A stretch of 43,446 nt of DNA from Anaerolineae bacterium (GTDB lineage Bacteria; Chloroflexota; Anaerolineae; JAFGEY01), in assembly GCA_016783145.1 (NCBI GenBank), contig JADHXD010000022.1, positions 1-43,446 on the forward strand, written 5' to 3'. The position numbers and the translations under genes were made by a program. Every line of letters begins with the position of its first letter. Position 1 is the first letter of the stretch. The notes beneath the pieces are model-generated. The model made no database searches. It was not told the DNA's origin and saw only the letters and a program-made list of their open reading frames with translations. This document shows positions 30,850 through 39,624 of the stretch, in pieces.

Positions 30850-33426
30850 TCAGCTCTCCACGTGCCAGGAAGCGCTGCCCCCCTGGCGCAGGGTGAGAGG
30901 CTCATCCATTGAGACCCCCCCGATGCCGGTCAGCTCAAATCGCCTCAGCGTCAGCGAACCGTGCAGAACCTGCAGCGTGGCCTCCATCCCGTTGGCCAGC
31001 GCTCTCTGCCTGCACGTGCCCCACGCATAGCCATTGGACCAAAAGTGCTGTCCCTCTTGAGCGGAAAAGGTCATCGATCCCGTGACCGCCGAGTAGTGAA
31101 AGCCGGTGAGGGCGAGGACCGCCGCCCAGGACGCCATCGCCCGGGCATAGTGATGGCCGCACTCTGCTTCGTCGAACGGGTTGCGCTTCAGGCCGTCATA
31201 CCGCTCTCGAATGGCCCGGATGCACCTCAGCCCGTCATCTACTTGCCCTTCGTATAGCATGTGCACGGCGGCAGCGTACTCAAAGCCGGTCATCACCTCG
31301 GTGTAGTACGGGAAGGGGTGCGCGGGCCGCTCCTTGGGGTAGCTGGCCATCAGCAGGCCCGCTTCATCCCCAAGCACGTAGGAGCGGCTGCAGTTGAAAT
31401 GTCCGTGAAAGCCCTCTCGATAGTTGTACTTCAAAATGCTCTTCAGCGTGCGCTGCACGTGGGCTGGCTCAAGCAGGTAGCCAAGCCCGCATACGTGGGC
31501 CAGGTACTGCCCGACGAGCTGATCGACGAGACAACCGGCACCGAGTTGATAGTCGGGCTGGCGCACGTCCGTCGCGCCCATGCTCGAGCGTAGACCTGGG
31601 GCCACGTCGCCTTCACCCTGCGCGGGCCGGACCTGGTGCACATAGTACTCGCCGTTGAAGAGATTGTCGTCGAGCCACGCCTTCCCGCGCTCAAACAAGT
31701 CGCGGCAGGTGTGTGCGAATCGATCGTCTCCCAGGTAGCGGGCCATCTCCTCCGCTGCCCGCAGGGCTCCCAGGTACCAGCTCCCCATCTGCGGGTTCGG
31801 ACCATAGTACTCGACGTCCATCGTGTTGTGCTGGCAGCCTTCCATTACGCCGTCCTGGTCGGCGTCCCAGCCTCCCTCGATCCAGCAGAAGGCCAGCGCC
31901 TTCTTGACCTGCGCCCAGAGGCCCCTGAGCATCTCATCGTCGCCCGAGAGCTGCCAGTCGCGGTACATCTTCAAGATGCAGCCCATCTGGCCATCGGCAG
32001 CGGCGACGCCCATCTCCGACGCGCGGTCCAGGGGCAGGTTCACCCGGAAACTCATGTGGCCGTTGTCGCGCGTGGCGTGAGCGAACTCTACCTCCCGCAT
32101 GCTCTTGGCGAGGTCGCCGTACAGGAAGGCCGTGGCCTGCTCATAGTTCCACACGTGCGTGCACGAGCCGTAGCAGCATCCCTCTCCGTCGCAGGACCCC
32201 TCCCAGCCGTAGAACCGCCCATCTGCTGTGCGAAAGCAGGTCTGCGTGCGCAGCGTGCTCAGGTTAAAGAGGGCTGCCTCCTTGACCTCCTCAGGCAGGT
32301 CGCTTTCAGAGAAGGCACGCACAAAGGCCACCGTCCTTGATTCTAGCTCCGCGAGGACCGGGGCGATCTTTTGCGCAACGTCCCACGCGTCGGCGTACTG
32401 CGTGGTGTAGTAGTTGCCGATGAGGTCCGGGTCGCAGCAGTCGCCCTGGCAGCACGTGCCCTCGGGCGATGGCGTCCACGTGTAGCGATTGGGAAAGTGC
32501 CAGGTGAGCAGGAAAGTGATCTGCTCGCTAGCGCCCGGCTCGAGGTTCACCTTGACTGCCAGCGATGCCATAGGCGCGTCGACGGCCTCGGCAGCGCACT
32601 CGGTGAGGATGCCATCCTCGCCGAAATCGTCCCAGAAGCGGAGCATAGCCTGTCCCCATCGCTCGGCCTGATCGGGCCAGACCGTGCGATAGCTGATCCC
32701 CTCACTGGCGGTTGTGGTCAGGGCGAGGGTGCCCCAGGCCTCAGCCTTCGGATCCAGGCCCCCGGACCACATCGAGATGCCCCGGACGCCCTGCCCCTCG
32801 CGGAACTCGTTGCGATTTGCCTGCGCGCCAGAGTAGCGGAACCTGCCCAGATGCAGGTCGAGCGTCCTCTCCATGCCAAGGTAGTTGAGGATCGATCCGC
32901 AGACCGAGGCTTCGATCGGCTCGTCGGTCCGGTTGATCAGCACATAGCGCAGCACGGCCACAGGGATGCCACTCGCCTCTGTGTCCGCTGGCACCAGCGG
33001 ATTGTAGGCCTCGATCCGCACGTCTACCGGTACCTCGGGATCTGAGAGCGTCACCTGGCCAAGGGGATAAGCGGCGGCAAAAGCGCACCTGGAAAAGCGG
33101 GGCAGGCCGTGGTTGGCAGCCACACTTCCCATAGGGCCCTCATACGCGGATCGCTCGATGGGCCCCTCGATCACGCGGGTGACTGCCTGTCCACCAGCGG
33201 GCCGGGCGTACAGCGCAAAAAAGGGCTCTCCGCCAAAGCGCAGTGGCCTGGGAGTGTATCCCTTGGCAGGCCGGTTCGCGATCTCCCAGTCTCTCAGGTC
33301 CCCGCGCCCGCCCAGGGAGACGGTTCCCGTGCCGATACCTCCCAATGGCAGCGCGATCCGCGCCAGGTGGTCGAGGTCGTAGCGCCTGAGAACGGGCCAG
33401 TCTTCGCGGGTGGGTACTGCGGTCAT
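30850..33426 (-). CDS. GH116 family beta-glycosidase
   Basis: The 858-residue protein resembles GH116 enzymes (bile acid/glucosylceramide beta-glucosidase and archaeal beta-glucosidase/xylosidase). The N-terminal beta domain contains GGIGTGTVSLGGRGDLRDWE (29-48). The (alpha/alpha)6 domain has the nucleophile E429 in THVWNYEQAT and the acid/base D537 in HNTMDVEYYGPN. Two Cys clusters (C325, C326, C330, C331 and C412, C417, C418, C422) flank the active domain. No signal peptide is visible. GAGGAG precedes the ATG. It lies between the GH127 and URO-D-like genes in one operon. Confidence 0.9.
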   Translation of the reverse strand: MTAVPTREDWPVLRRYDLDHLARIALPLGGIGTGTVSLGGRGDLRDWEIANRPAKGYTPRPLRFGGEPFFALYARPAGGQAVTRVIEGPIERSAYEGPMGSVAANHGLPRFSRCAFAAAYPLGQVTLSDPEVPVDVRIEAYNPLVPADTEASGIPVAVLRYVLINRTDEPIEASVCGSILNYLGMERTLDLHLGRFRYSGAQANRNEFREGQGVRGISMWSGGLDPKAEAWGTLALTTTASEGISYRTVWPDQAERWGQAMLRFWDDFGEDGILTECAAEAVDAPMASLAVKVNLEPGASEQITFLLTWHFPNRYTWTPSPEGTCCQGDCCDPDLIGNYYTTQYADAWDVAQKIAPVLAELESRTVAFVRAFSESDLPEEVKEAALFNLSTLRTQTCFRTADGRFYGWEGSCDGEGCCYGSCTHVWNYEQATAFLYGDLAKSMREVEFAHATRDNGHMSFRVNLPLDRASEMGVAAADGQMGCILKMYRDWQLSGDDEMLRGLWAQVKKALAFCWIEGGWDADQDGVMEGCQHNTMDVEYYGPNPQMGSWYLGALRAAEEMARYLGDDRFAHTCRDLFERGKAWLDDNLFNGEYYVHQVRPAQGEGDVAPGLRSSMGATDVRQPDYQLGAGCLVDQLVGQYLAHVCGLGYLLEPAHVQRTLKSILKYNYREGFHGHFNCSRSYVLGDEAGLLMASYPKERPAHPFPYYTEVMTGFEYAAAVHMLYEGQVDDGLRCIRAIRERYDGLKRNPFDEAECGHHYARAMASWAAVLALTGFHYSAVTGSMTFSAQEGQHFWSNGYAWGTCRQRALANGMEATLQVLHGSLTLRRFELTGIGGVSMDEPLTLRQGGSASWHVES

Positions 33427-33485
33427 CTGTACTCTCCTCTATCGGGTGGGGCAAGTCTGGCAGAGATCCTGGTGCGGACTCGCCC

Positions 33486-35360
33486 TCACGGTGTAGGGAT
33501 GGGCGTCAGTAGTTCATCCTGGACGGCGAGGCCCAGGTCGGGCAGACGAAAGTAGACCTCTTGGCCCCCTGGGTCCGGGAACTCGGTCAGCACCAGCTCC
33601 AGGTCCGGTGGCTTGCTCAGGTCGCGGCCCGGGCTCCAGCCCGTGACCGGGCAGGCTAGACCTTCCGGTCGTGTCGTCGCGTCGCGGTTCGGCATCCCGA
33701 GCGAGCTTGGATCGAGGGTGATCTCGCGCAGCTCCAGCCCGTCCAGGCCGGGGCTGCGGTCCGGGTTGAGACAGTAGACAACCGGCCCCCGGAGCAGTGC
33801 CGCGCGGCCGGCCTGGCTTTCCCGCCCGCGGACAAAACGCCACGACATCGGCAGGTCGAGTGCGACGCGGTCGCCGGGCCGCCATTCACGCGCGATCTCG
33901 ACGCACCCCCCTCCCTGCGCAGTCCGGGCGACCGCGGCGTCGTCCAGCGCGATCGTCGCCTTGGAACACCAGCGCGGGATCCTCAGGCAGAGCGAAAAGC
34001 AGGTCGGCGCGGACGGGGTGAGCGTGATCTCGACGTGGCCCGAGGTCGGATAGTCGGTCTCCTGTTGGACGGTCAGCGACACGCCGTCGCGGAGCTGCAG
34101 CCTGGCTGTGGACGTAGTGTAGAGGTTGATCGCCACGCCATCACGCCGCCCGTAGTAGATCAGAGCAGGGAGGCGTGCCATTCCGCGGCGGAAGTTGTTC
34201 GGGCAGCAGTAGGCATCGCGCTGAAAGTAAACGCGCTCGCCAGAGAACGGAGTGTAGTAGCGTATCTGGCGGCCCGACGGGGACTGGGCGGCAAAAAGCG
34301 CGTTGTAGATGGCGCGCTCCATCAGGTCACCGTAGCGCAGATCGTCGTCCTGGCGCAGCAGTTCGTCGAGGAACCACAGCTCGTACACCGACGCACACGT
34401 CTCCGCGGTAGGGCCATCTCCTGCCTGGTCCTCGTGCCAGCCCTCGCGGGTTGAGGTGACCCCGGTGACCAACGTGCCGCTGTTCTCAGGCCGGGTCATG
34501 CCCTCCACGAGGCGGCGCGACATCGTCAGCAGGCCTTCATGCGGCTCGATCTGGTGCAGCCGGAGCTGCATCGTCGCGCGTGAAAAGATGCGGTACATGT
34601 GACATTTGTCAACCGGGGAGTCGCGTCCCTCTGGATCGGTTGGACGCGGCGTGGGCAGCGTCCTCTCGGGGTACAGAGGCTGCTCCCACTCTCGCAGCGA
34701 GCCCGGCACGATGCGTCCTTGCCTGCCCATCCTCGCACCGGCGGCAAAGTCCAGGTACCGCCGGTCTCCTGTGGCTCCGTAGAGGGCGATGAACGCTTCG
34801 GCTGTGCCCAGGGTCGTAAAGCTGTCGTCCCTTGGATGGTGAGGCCAGGCGGCGATCAGATAGTCTGCCAGCTTACGGGCTGCGTCCAGGCTGGTCTGGG
34901 TCCTGGAGTATCGATAGTCCTCAACCAGTCCGAGTACGAGATAGGCCGCTTCGTGAAAGCACCACTCGACCCACATGTGACCAGCGTTCGGCTCTTCTTC
35001 AAAGGCGCCGATGTATCCGTTGGGGGACTGCGCCGCGATGGTGCTGTCCACGAGGTACTGCCTTCGGGCGGTCACCTGATCGTCGTCCGTGTACTCGGAG
35101 AGCAGCACGGCGGCGTGGATCAACAGGCCAAGCCCCATGAAGCGGTCGTAGCGTGCCGTCTCTTGGGCAGGCCGGCGGCGGCGAAACGGGCGCAGAAAGT
35201 CCCCATCGATGTCCAGAGCGCTCAAGTTGTTGCGTACGGTCAACTCGATCCGGCGCCCGATCTCCCCGCCCACAGTGACCTGGGGCTGGTCGGTGGAGCC
35301 CGGCACCGTGCCGGGCTCGATACATGCCTGCGCGTGCTCGCGACCAGAGGGTCGGCTCAT
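33486..35360 (-). CDS. GH127 family (DUF1680) beta-L-arabinofuranosidase-like protein
   Basis: The 624-residue protein has the hallmarks of GH127. An (alpha/alpha)6 barrel leads to ETCA (E320, C322) and YCCPNN (C385, C386), which match the Glu-Cys-Cys-Cys zinc site and the Cys nucleophile of bifidobacterial HypBA1. A beta-sandwich C-terminal part follows. Beta-L-arabinofuranosidase or a related glycosidase activity is inferred. The start could be GTG 35375, but ATG 35360 has better spacing to GAGGTG. It lies 45 bases after the Gfo/Idh/MocA gene. Confidence 0.88.
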   Translation of the reverse strand: MSRPSGREHAQACIEPGTVPGSTDQPQVTVGGEIGRRIELTVRNNLSALDIDGDFLRPFRRRRPAQETARYDRFMGLGLLIHAAVLLSEYTDDDQVTARRQYLVDSTIAAQSPNGYIGAFEEEPNAGHMWVEWCFHEAAYLVLGLVEDYRYSRTQTSLDAARKLADYLIAAWPHHPRDDSFTTLGTAEAFIALYGATGDRRYLDFAAGARMGRQGRIVPGSLREWEQPLYPERTLPTPRPTDPEGRDSPVDKCHMYRIFSRATMQLRLHQIEPHEGLLTMSRRLVEGMTRPENSGTLVTGVTSTREGWHEDQAGDGPTAETCASVYELWFLDELLRQDDDLRYGDLMERAIYNALFAAQSPSGRQIRYYTPFSGERVYFQRDAYCCPNNFRRGMARLPALIYYGRRDGVAINLYTTSTARLQLRDGVSLTVQQETDYPTSGHVEITLTPSAPTCFSLCLRIPRWCSKATIALDDAAVARTAQGGGCVEIAREWRPGDRVALDLPMSWRFVRGRESQAGRAALLRGPVVYCLNPDRSPGLDGLELREITLDPSSLGMPNRDATTRPEGLACPVTGWSPGRDLSKPPDLELVLTEFPDPGGQEVYFRLPDLGLAVQDELLTPIPTP

Positions 35361-35405
35361 GTCGTCGTTTGGCACCTCTCCTGTAAACGCCTCGACGCGG
35401 TCCCG

Positions 35406-36470
35406 CTACACGTCCGGCACGCTGACCTCGATCTCTCTGCCCAACGCCGCCGAGTCGATCAGGCCCTGGATGATCACGTTGGTGATCAGCAGCTCCTCCG
35501 GTGGGACCGGCGAGGGCGTACCATCGCGGATCGCCCGGGCAAAGGCGACGTTCTCCTGACGGAACTGCACCTGGGGATCGGTCGGGGGCACGCTCTGCGG
35601 AGCGGTATCGGTCAGCATGCTCCATTGATGACGGTAGACCGTCAGTGGACGCAGCTTGAGCCCGGCGTTGGTGCCCAGGAAAAAGGTGTCGCCCAAGCTG
35701 TCCATGTGCATGCACCAGCAGGTCTTGAACACCAGGACCGCCCCGTTCTCGAAACGCACAAAGGCCACCCCAAAGTCCTCGACACCGAGCAGTTCCGGCG
35801 AGAACTCGCCGCCCCAGTGACGGACCCCCAGGAGGGGCTTGTAGCTCTTGCTGAGCAGGTTGTTCGAGATCGCCGAGACGGTGACCGGCCTGGGATAGCC
35901 CATCAGGTGAAGCGCTTCGTCGAGGCAGTAGACGCCGATGTCTGCGGTGGTTCCCAGACCAGCCGTCTCCTTGAGGATAAAGGTCCCGCCGGGCGTGCCG
36001 CAGCGGCGCGCGGCAACGGTCTCTGCATAGTAGATGTCCCCCAGGGTGCCCGCATCGACGATCGCCTTGGCCGCCTGCCGCAGGGGGCTGAAGCGTGTCC
36101 ACACGGCAACCATCAGGAGCTTGCCCGTTTCGTGCGCTGCCTGGGTCATCGCCGCGGCATCTTCCAAGGTCGCCGCCATCGGCTTTTCGACGAGCACGTG
36201 TTTGCCTGCGTGCAGTGCGTCCACGGTTGGGGCGCGGTGGGCCTGGTTGTATGTGCACACGCTGACTGCCTCGATGTCCTCGTTGGCCAGCATTTCCCGA
36301 TAGTCCTGGTAGGCGTGGGGGATGCCCCACTGCGCTGCGGTCTCTTCGGCGCGCTCGCGGATGAGGTCGGCGACAGCCACGACCTCGATCTCGTCCACGT
36401 CGGAGATAGCCCGCAGATGGCTCTGCGCGATCCCTCCGGCGCCGATGTAGGCCAGCTTGACTGGTTTCAT
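35406..36470 (-). CDS. Gfo/Idh/MocA family oxidoreductase
   Basis: The 354-residue protein has the NAD(P) motif AYIGAGGIAQSHLRA (about 7-21) and the catalytic EKPMAATLEDA (about 95-105, Lys in EKP). The C-terminal sheet domain has GLGTTADIGVYCLDEALHLMG, including the conserved Asp and His. It likely oxidises or reduces a sugar or inositol derivative. AAAGGAGG is ideally placed before the ATG. It heads the operon with GH127, GH116 and the URO-D-like protein and has its own promoter. Confidence 0.92.
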   Translation of the reverse strand: MKPVKLAYIGAGGIAQSHLRAISDVDEIEVVAVADLIRERAEETAAQWGIPHAYQDYREMLANEDIEAVSVCTYNQAHRAPTVDALHAGKHVLVEKPMAATLEDAAAMTQAAHETGKLLMVAVWTRFSPLRQAAKAIVDAGTLGDIYYAETVAARRCGTPGGTFILKETAGLGTTADIGVYCLDEALHLMGYPRPVTVSAISNNLLSKSYKPLLGVRHWGGEFSPELLGVEDFGVAFVRFENGAVLVFKTCWCMHMDSLGDTFFLGTNAGLKLRPLTVYRHQWSMLTDTAPQSVPPTDPQVQFRQENVAFARAIRDGTPSPVPPEELLITNVIIQGLIDSAALGREIEVSVPDV

Positions 36471-36678
36471 GCTCGAATCCCTCCTTTGGCTATGGCCTGC
36501 GAAGACCCTTGGCTCTGGAACGCGACCTCGCTAAACCCCGGCCGCTCCGTACGCGCTTCCCACTGTGCGGTCCAGGTTCCCTCCATCCGTGACGGTGATG
36601 GTCACTGGCGTACTATGGAGGTCTTGGTGATGAGTCACACTGCGTTGCGAGGGCCTGGCAGTCTCGCCAGACCTGGCC

Positions 36679-36707
36679 ATTATAACACTCCTCCCGATGG
36701 CCGACAA
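36679..36707 (-). promoter_or_regulatory. Promoter of the glycan operon (Gfo/Idh/MocA gene first)
   Basis: On the minus strand TTGTCG (36702-36707) and TATAAT (36679-36684) are 17 bases apart. The leader is about 200 nt, long enough for regulation. Confidence 0.65.
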
Positions 36708-36769
36708 ACCGCGCTTGCCTGATCAGACGCTATGGAGTAGGTACGCTCTCACCCTCAGCGGTAGAACCC

Positions 36770-37140
36770 CATCCCCTGGACAGGGCAAGCGCCTCGTCCG
36801 AGATCCTCGCGGGGGACCTGCGGCCCCAAACGAATGCCTGACCCGTTGGGCTCTGCAGCGCGAGAGGCAAGCGGCTTGCTCTACCGGGGGCCTGCAGCGC
36901 CAGGGACAAGCGAGCCGCTTGTCCTACTAGAGCTCGTAGCGCCCCGTGCGGGGCCGGACGGGACAGGGCAAGCGGTTCATCCAAGACCCTCACGAGGGAC
37001 CCGCGGCCCCGAACGTAGCACAAGCGGCTCGCTTGTGCCTGACCCCACCGGTTCTGCAGCGCCAGAGATACCAGAGCTCGTAGTTCCCCTGCGGGGCCGG
37101 ACGGGACAGGGCAAGCGGCTCGTCAGGGGTCCTTGTGGAG
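36770..37140. repeat. Degenerate tandem repeats with palindromic hairpins
   Basis: GGACAGGGCAAGCG recurs at 36778, 36961 and 37104, and AGAGCTCGTAG at 36929 and 37073, so the units are about 145-185 bases long. Each of two units carries a perfect 9-bp hairpin: GGACAAGCG-agc-CGCTTGTCC (36904-36924) and GCACAAGCG-gct-CGCTTGTGC (37018-37038). CTGCAGCGC also recurs. The repeats are diverged, so they look old or relaxed. Confidence 0.65.
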
Positions 37141-37189
37141 GGCCTGCGCAGAGGTCTTCCAAGCGACTGTGGCCTCACTTGCCGCGCGT

Positions 37190-37218
37190 TTGCTCACGCT
37201 GGAGGTTTCAGGTACAAT
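37190..37218 (+). promoter_or_regulatory. Promoter of the sulfatase gene
   Basis: TTGCTC (37190-37195) and TACAAT (37213-37218) are 17 bases apart, with a leader of about 60 nt. Confidence 0.6.
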
Positions 37219-37286
37219 GGCGGTGTGCTGGCTCTCCATGCCGGTATCATCAGCCGCTCCATGCCACGACAGATTCGGAGGTCCCC

Positions 37287-38750
37287 ATGCGTATTCTGTA
37301 CATCGACATCGACACCCTGCGCCCCGATCACCTGGGCTGCTACGGGTATCACCGGAACACAAGTCCCAACCTCGACGCACTGGCCCAGAGGGGAGTGCGC
37401 TTTGAGAACTGCTACAATACGGACGCGCCCTGCCTGCCCTCTCGCGCCGCGCTGTGGAGCGGGCGGTGTGGTTTCCACACCGGGGTCGTCAATCACGGCG
37501 GCACTGCCGCAGACCCATTCATCGAGGGCCCGAACCGGGGTTTCCGCGACCTCCTCGACGCGACCAGTTGGATGGGTGCCTTGCGCCGGGCGGGCTTCTA
37601 CACCGTCACGGTCAGCCCATTTGGCGAGCGCCACGCGGCCTGGTCGTGGTATGCGGGCTATCGAGAGATCTACAACCCTGGGCGCGGCGGCATCGAGATC
37701 GCGGATGAGGTGACGCCCTATGCCCTGGACTGGATCCAACGCAACGCTCAACGGGACAACTGGTTCCTGCACGTGAACTACTGGGACCCGCACACGCCCT
37801 ACCGCACGCCAGAGTCGTTCGGCAATCCGTTTGAGGGGGATCCCCTGCCCGCGTGGCTGACCGAAGAGGTCAGGCGGCGAGGCTGGGAGGGCTTTGGGCC
37901 GCACAGCCCCCAGGAGCCGTATGGCTGGGGAGGAGAAGCTTTCTACCAGCACTTCCCTCGTCTGCCTGCCCAACTCGACTCGATGGAGTCCGTCAAGCGG
38001 TGGATCGATGGCTATGATGTCGGCATCCGCTATGCGGATGACCACGCGGGCCGGCTGCTCAACGCGCTTTCCGACGCCGGCGTGCTGGAGGATACCCTCG
38101 TCATGGTCAGCTCGGATCACGGCGAGAACCAGGGGGAACTGAACGTATGGGGGGATCACCAGACCGCCGACCAGATCACCTGCCGCGTGCCGTTGATTGT
38201 GGCTGCACCAGGGATCGTGGATGGGGGGCGTGTGGACCGAGCCCTGCACTACCACTATGACTGGGCCGCCACGCTGATCGAGCTGGCAGGAGGGCGCGTG
38301 CCGGAGAACTGGGACGGCGTCCCGTTCACCGAGGCCTTGCACCGGGGGGAGGAGCAGGGCCGGGACTATCTCGTGGTCAGCCAGAACGCCTGGTCGTGCC
38401 AGCGCAGCGTGCGTTTTGGCGACTACATCTGTCTGCGCACCTACCACGATGGGTACAAGCAGTTGGAGCCCCTGATGCTCTACGACCTGGCAAATGACCC
38501 CCACGAACAGCATGACCTGGCGTCCCAGCGGCCAGAGGTGGTAGACCGTGCGATGTCCATGCTGGCCGAATGGTATCACGACATGGCCGCGACCAGCCTG
38601 CACGACGTGGACCCCATGATGACCGTGCTGCGCGAGGGGGGAGCGTTTCACACGCGCGGCATGCTGCCTCGCTATCTGGAGCGACTGCGTGCGACTGGCC
38701 GTACGCACCACGCTGAGCGGCTGGCGCAGAGGCATCCGGACGAGGTATAG
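37287..38750 (+). CDS. Sulfatase (arylsulfatase-type, Cys-type formylglycine)
   Basis: The 487-residue protein is a type I sulfatase. DIDTLRPDHLGCYG (7-20) supplies the first metal ligands. The C49-L-P-S-R signature is the site where the Cys is matured to formylglycine. VMVSSDHGENQGE (about 275) gives the further Asp/His ligands. No signal peptide is seen, which suggests a cytoplasmic role unless export is unusual. ATG 37287 has GGAGG in front; the frame is open far upstream only because of repeats. It should desulfate a glycan or aryl sulfate, in keeping with the glycosidase genes on the other side. It needs a formylglycine-generating enzyme, not in the window. Confidence 0.92.
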   Translation: MRILYIDIDTLRPDHLGCYGYHRNTSPNLDALAQRGVRFENCYNTDAPCLPSRAALWSGRCGFHTGVVNHGGTAADPFIEGPNRGFRDLLDATSWMGALRRAGFYTVTVSPFGERHAAWSWYAGYREIYNPGRGGIEIADEVTPYALDWIQRNAQRDNWFLHVNYWDPHTPYRTPESFGNPFEGDPLPAWLTEEVRRRGWEGFGPHSPQEPYGWGGEAFYQHFPRLPAQLDSMESVKRWIDGYDVGIRYADDHAGRLLNALSDAGVLEDTLVMVSSDHGENQGELNVWGDHQTADQITCRVPLIVAAPGIVDGGRVDRALHYHYDWAATLIELAGGRVPENWDGVPFTEALHRGEEQGRDYLVVSQNAWSCQRSVRFGDYICLRTYHDGYKQLEPLMLYDLANDPHEQHDLASQRPEVVDRAMSMLAEWYHDMAATSLHDVDPMMTVLREGGAFHTRGMLPRYLERLRATGRTHHAERLAQRHPDEV

Positions 38751-38763
38751 CCCTTGCAGAGAA

Positions 38764-38830
38764 ACCAGGCTTCAGTGACGCCTGCACACCCCTTCAGGAG
38801 AGGGGGGGGCGGCGTAGTCGGAAGCCTGGT
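38764..38830. terminator. Inverted repeat between convergent sulfatase and coaX genes
   Basis: ACCAGGCTTC (38764-38773) and GAAGCCTGGT (38821-38830) are perfect complements around a 47-base G-rich loop. It could serve as a bidirectional end for both transcripts, but no T-run is present. Confidence 0.35.
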
Positions 38831-38846
38831 ACCTCGCCAGGCTCCC

Positions 38847-39611
38847 TCAGGCGTTCCGCTCGGAAATGATGCGCAGCCCGTCCAGGGTCAACCACGGCTC
38901 TATGGCCGAGAACTCGTCGGTGAGCGGAGCGATGACCCGTGCCAGCCCGCCGGTGGCGACCGCCTTTGCGGTGCCTCCCAGCTCGGCGCGTATGCGAGTG
39001 ATCAGCGCCTCCACCAACCCGATGTAACCGTACACCACCCCAGACTGGATCGAGTGTGCGGTGTTTCGGCCAATGGCTGTCGTGGGTGGGATCAGGCGCA
39101 CACGCGGCAACTGCGCGGTGTTGCTCGAGAGCGCGGCGGCGGCGGAATTGAGGCCGGGCGCGATGGCCACGCCAAGCAGATCACCCGGTTCTGCGACCGC
39201 GGTAAAGGTGAGCGCTGTCCCAAAGTCCACGACGATACAGTGGGTCTGGAAGAGAGCGTAGGCAGCCACTGCGTTGGCGACCAGGTCCGCACCGACCTCG
39301 GATGGATTGTCCGTGCGGATGCGTATTCCCGTGCGGATGCCCGGACCTACGATCAGGGGTTCCTGGCCGACCTGTCGGCGCAGCATCTCTGAGAGAGAGT
39401 CCGTCAGCGGCGGGACCACGCTGCATAGCACGACCCGGTGGATGTCGGTCATGCGCAGGCCTTCGTCTCGCAAGAGATCGCGAAAGAGCACGGCGTACTC
39501 GTCAGGCATCTGGTCGGGCACGGTGCGGATGCGCCAGTGATTCGTCCAGCGTCCCTGAGTGTGCAGGCCAAAGGCGATATTGGTGTTGCCGACGTCGATG
39601 GCAAGAAGCAT
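38847..39611 (-). CDS. coaX: Type III pantothenate kinase
   Basis: The 254-residue protein phosphorylates pantothenate, the first step to coenzyme A. It has the ASKHA start LLAIDVGNTNIAFGL (2-16), EVGADLVANAVAAY (105-118), CIVVDFGTALTFTAV (124-138) and the later GxxxGY turn (VVYGYIG). Length and motifs fit CoaX. GGAGCGGGAG lies before the ATG. It ends an ECF transporter operon, 13 bases after the S component gene, suggesting import and trapping of pantothenate. Confidence 0.94.
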   Translation of the reverse strand: MLLAIDVGNTNIAFGLHTQGRWTNHWRIRTVPDQMPDEYAVLFRDLLRDEGLRMTDIHRVVLCSVVPPLTDSLSEMLRRQVGQEPLIVGPGIRTGIRIRTDNPSEVGADLVANAVAAYALFQTHCIVVDFGTALTFTAVAEPGDLLGVAIAPGLNSAAAALSSNTAQLPRVRLIPPTTAIGRNTAHSIQSGVVYGYIGLVEALITRIRAELGGTAKAVATGGLARVIAPLTDEFSAIEPWLTLDGLRIISERNA

Positions 39612-39624
39612 GCTCCCGCTCCTG

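Larger units (their letters stand above)
36471..37286. other. 816-base divergent intergenic region: structured leader, two promoters, hairpin repeats
   Basis: The minus side (36471-36680) is the Gfo/Idh/MocA leader. It contains nested inverted repeats CCTCCAT/ATGGAGG (36580-36621) and inner GTGAC/GTCAC. The middle (about 36770-37140) is made of degenerate tandem repeats. The plus side carries the sulfatase promoter. The long plus-strand open frames over the middle are due to GC bias and repeats; I see no gene there. Confidence 0.6.

Noticed and set aside
36834-37286. N-terminal extension of the sulfatase by 151 codons
   Set aside because: It is made of repeat DNA, contains the promoter, and the family start with a good ribosome binding site is at 37287.
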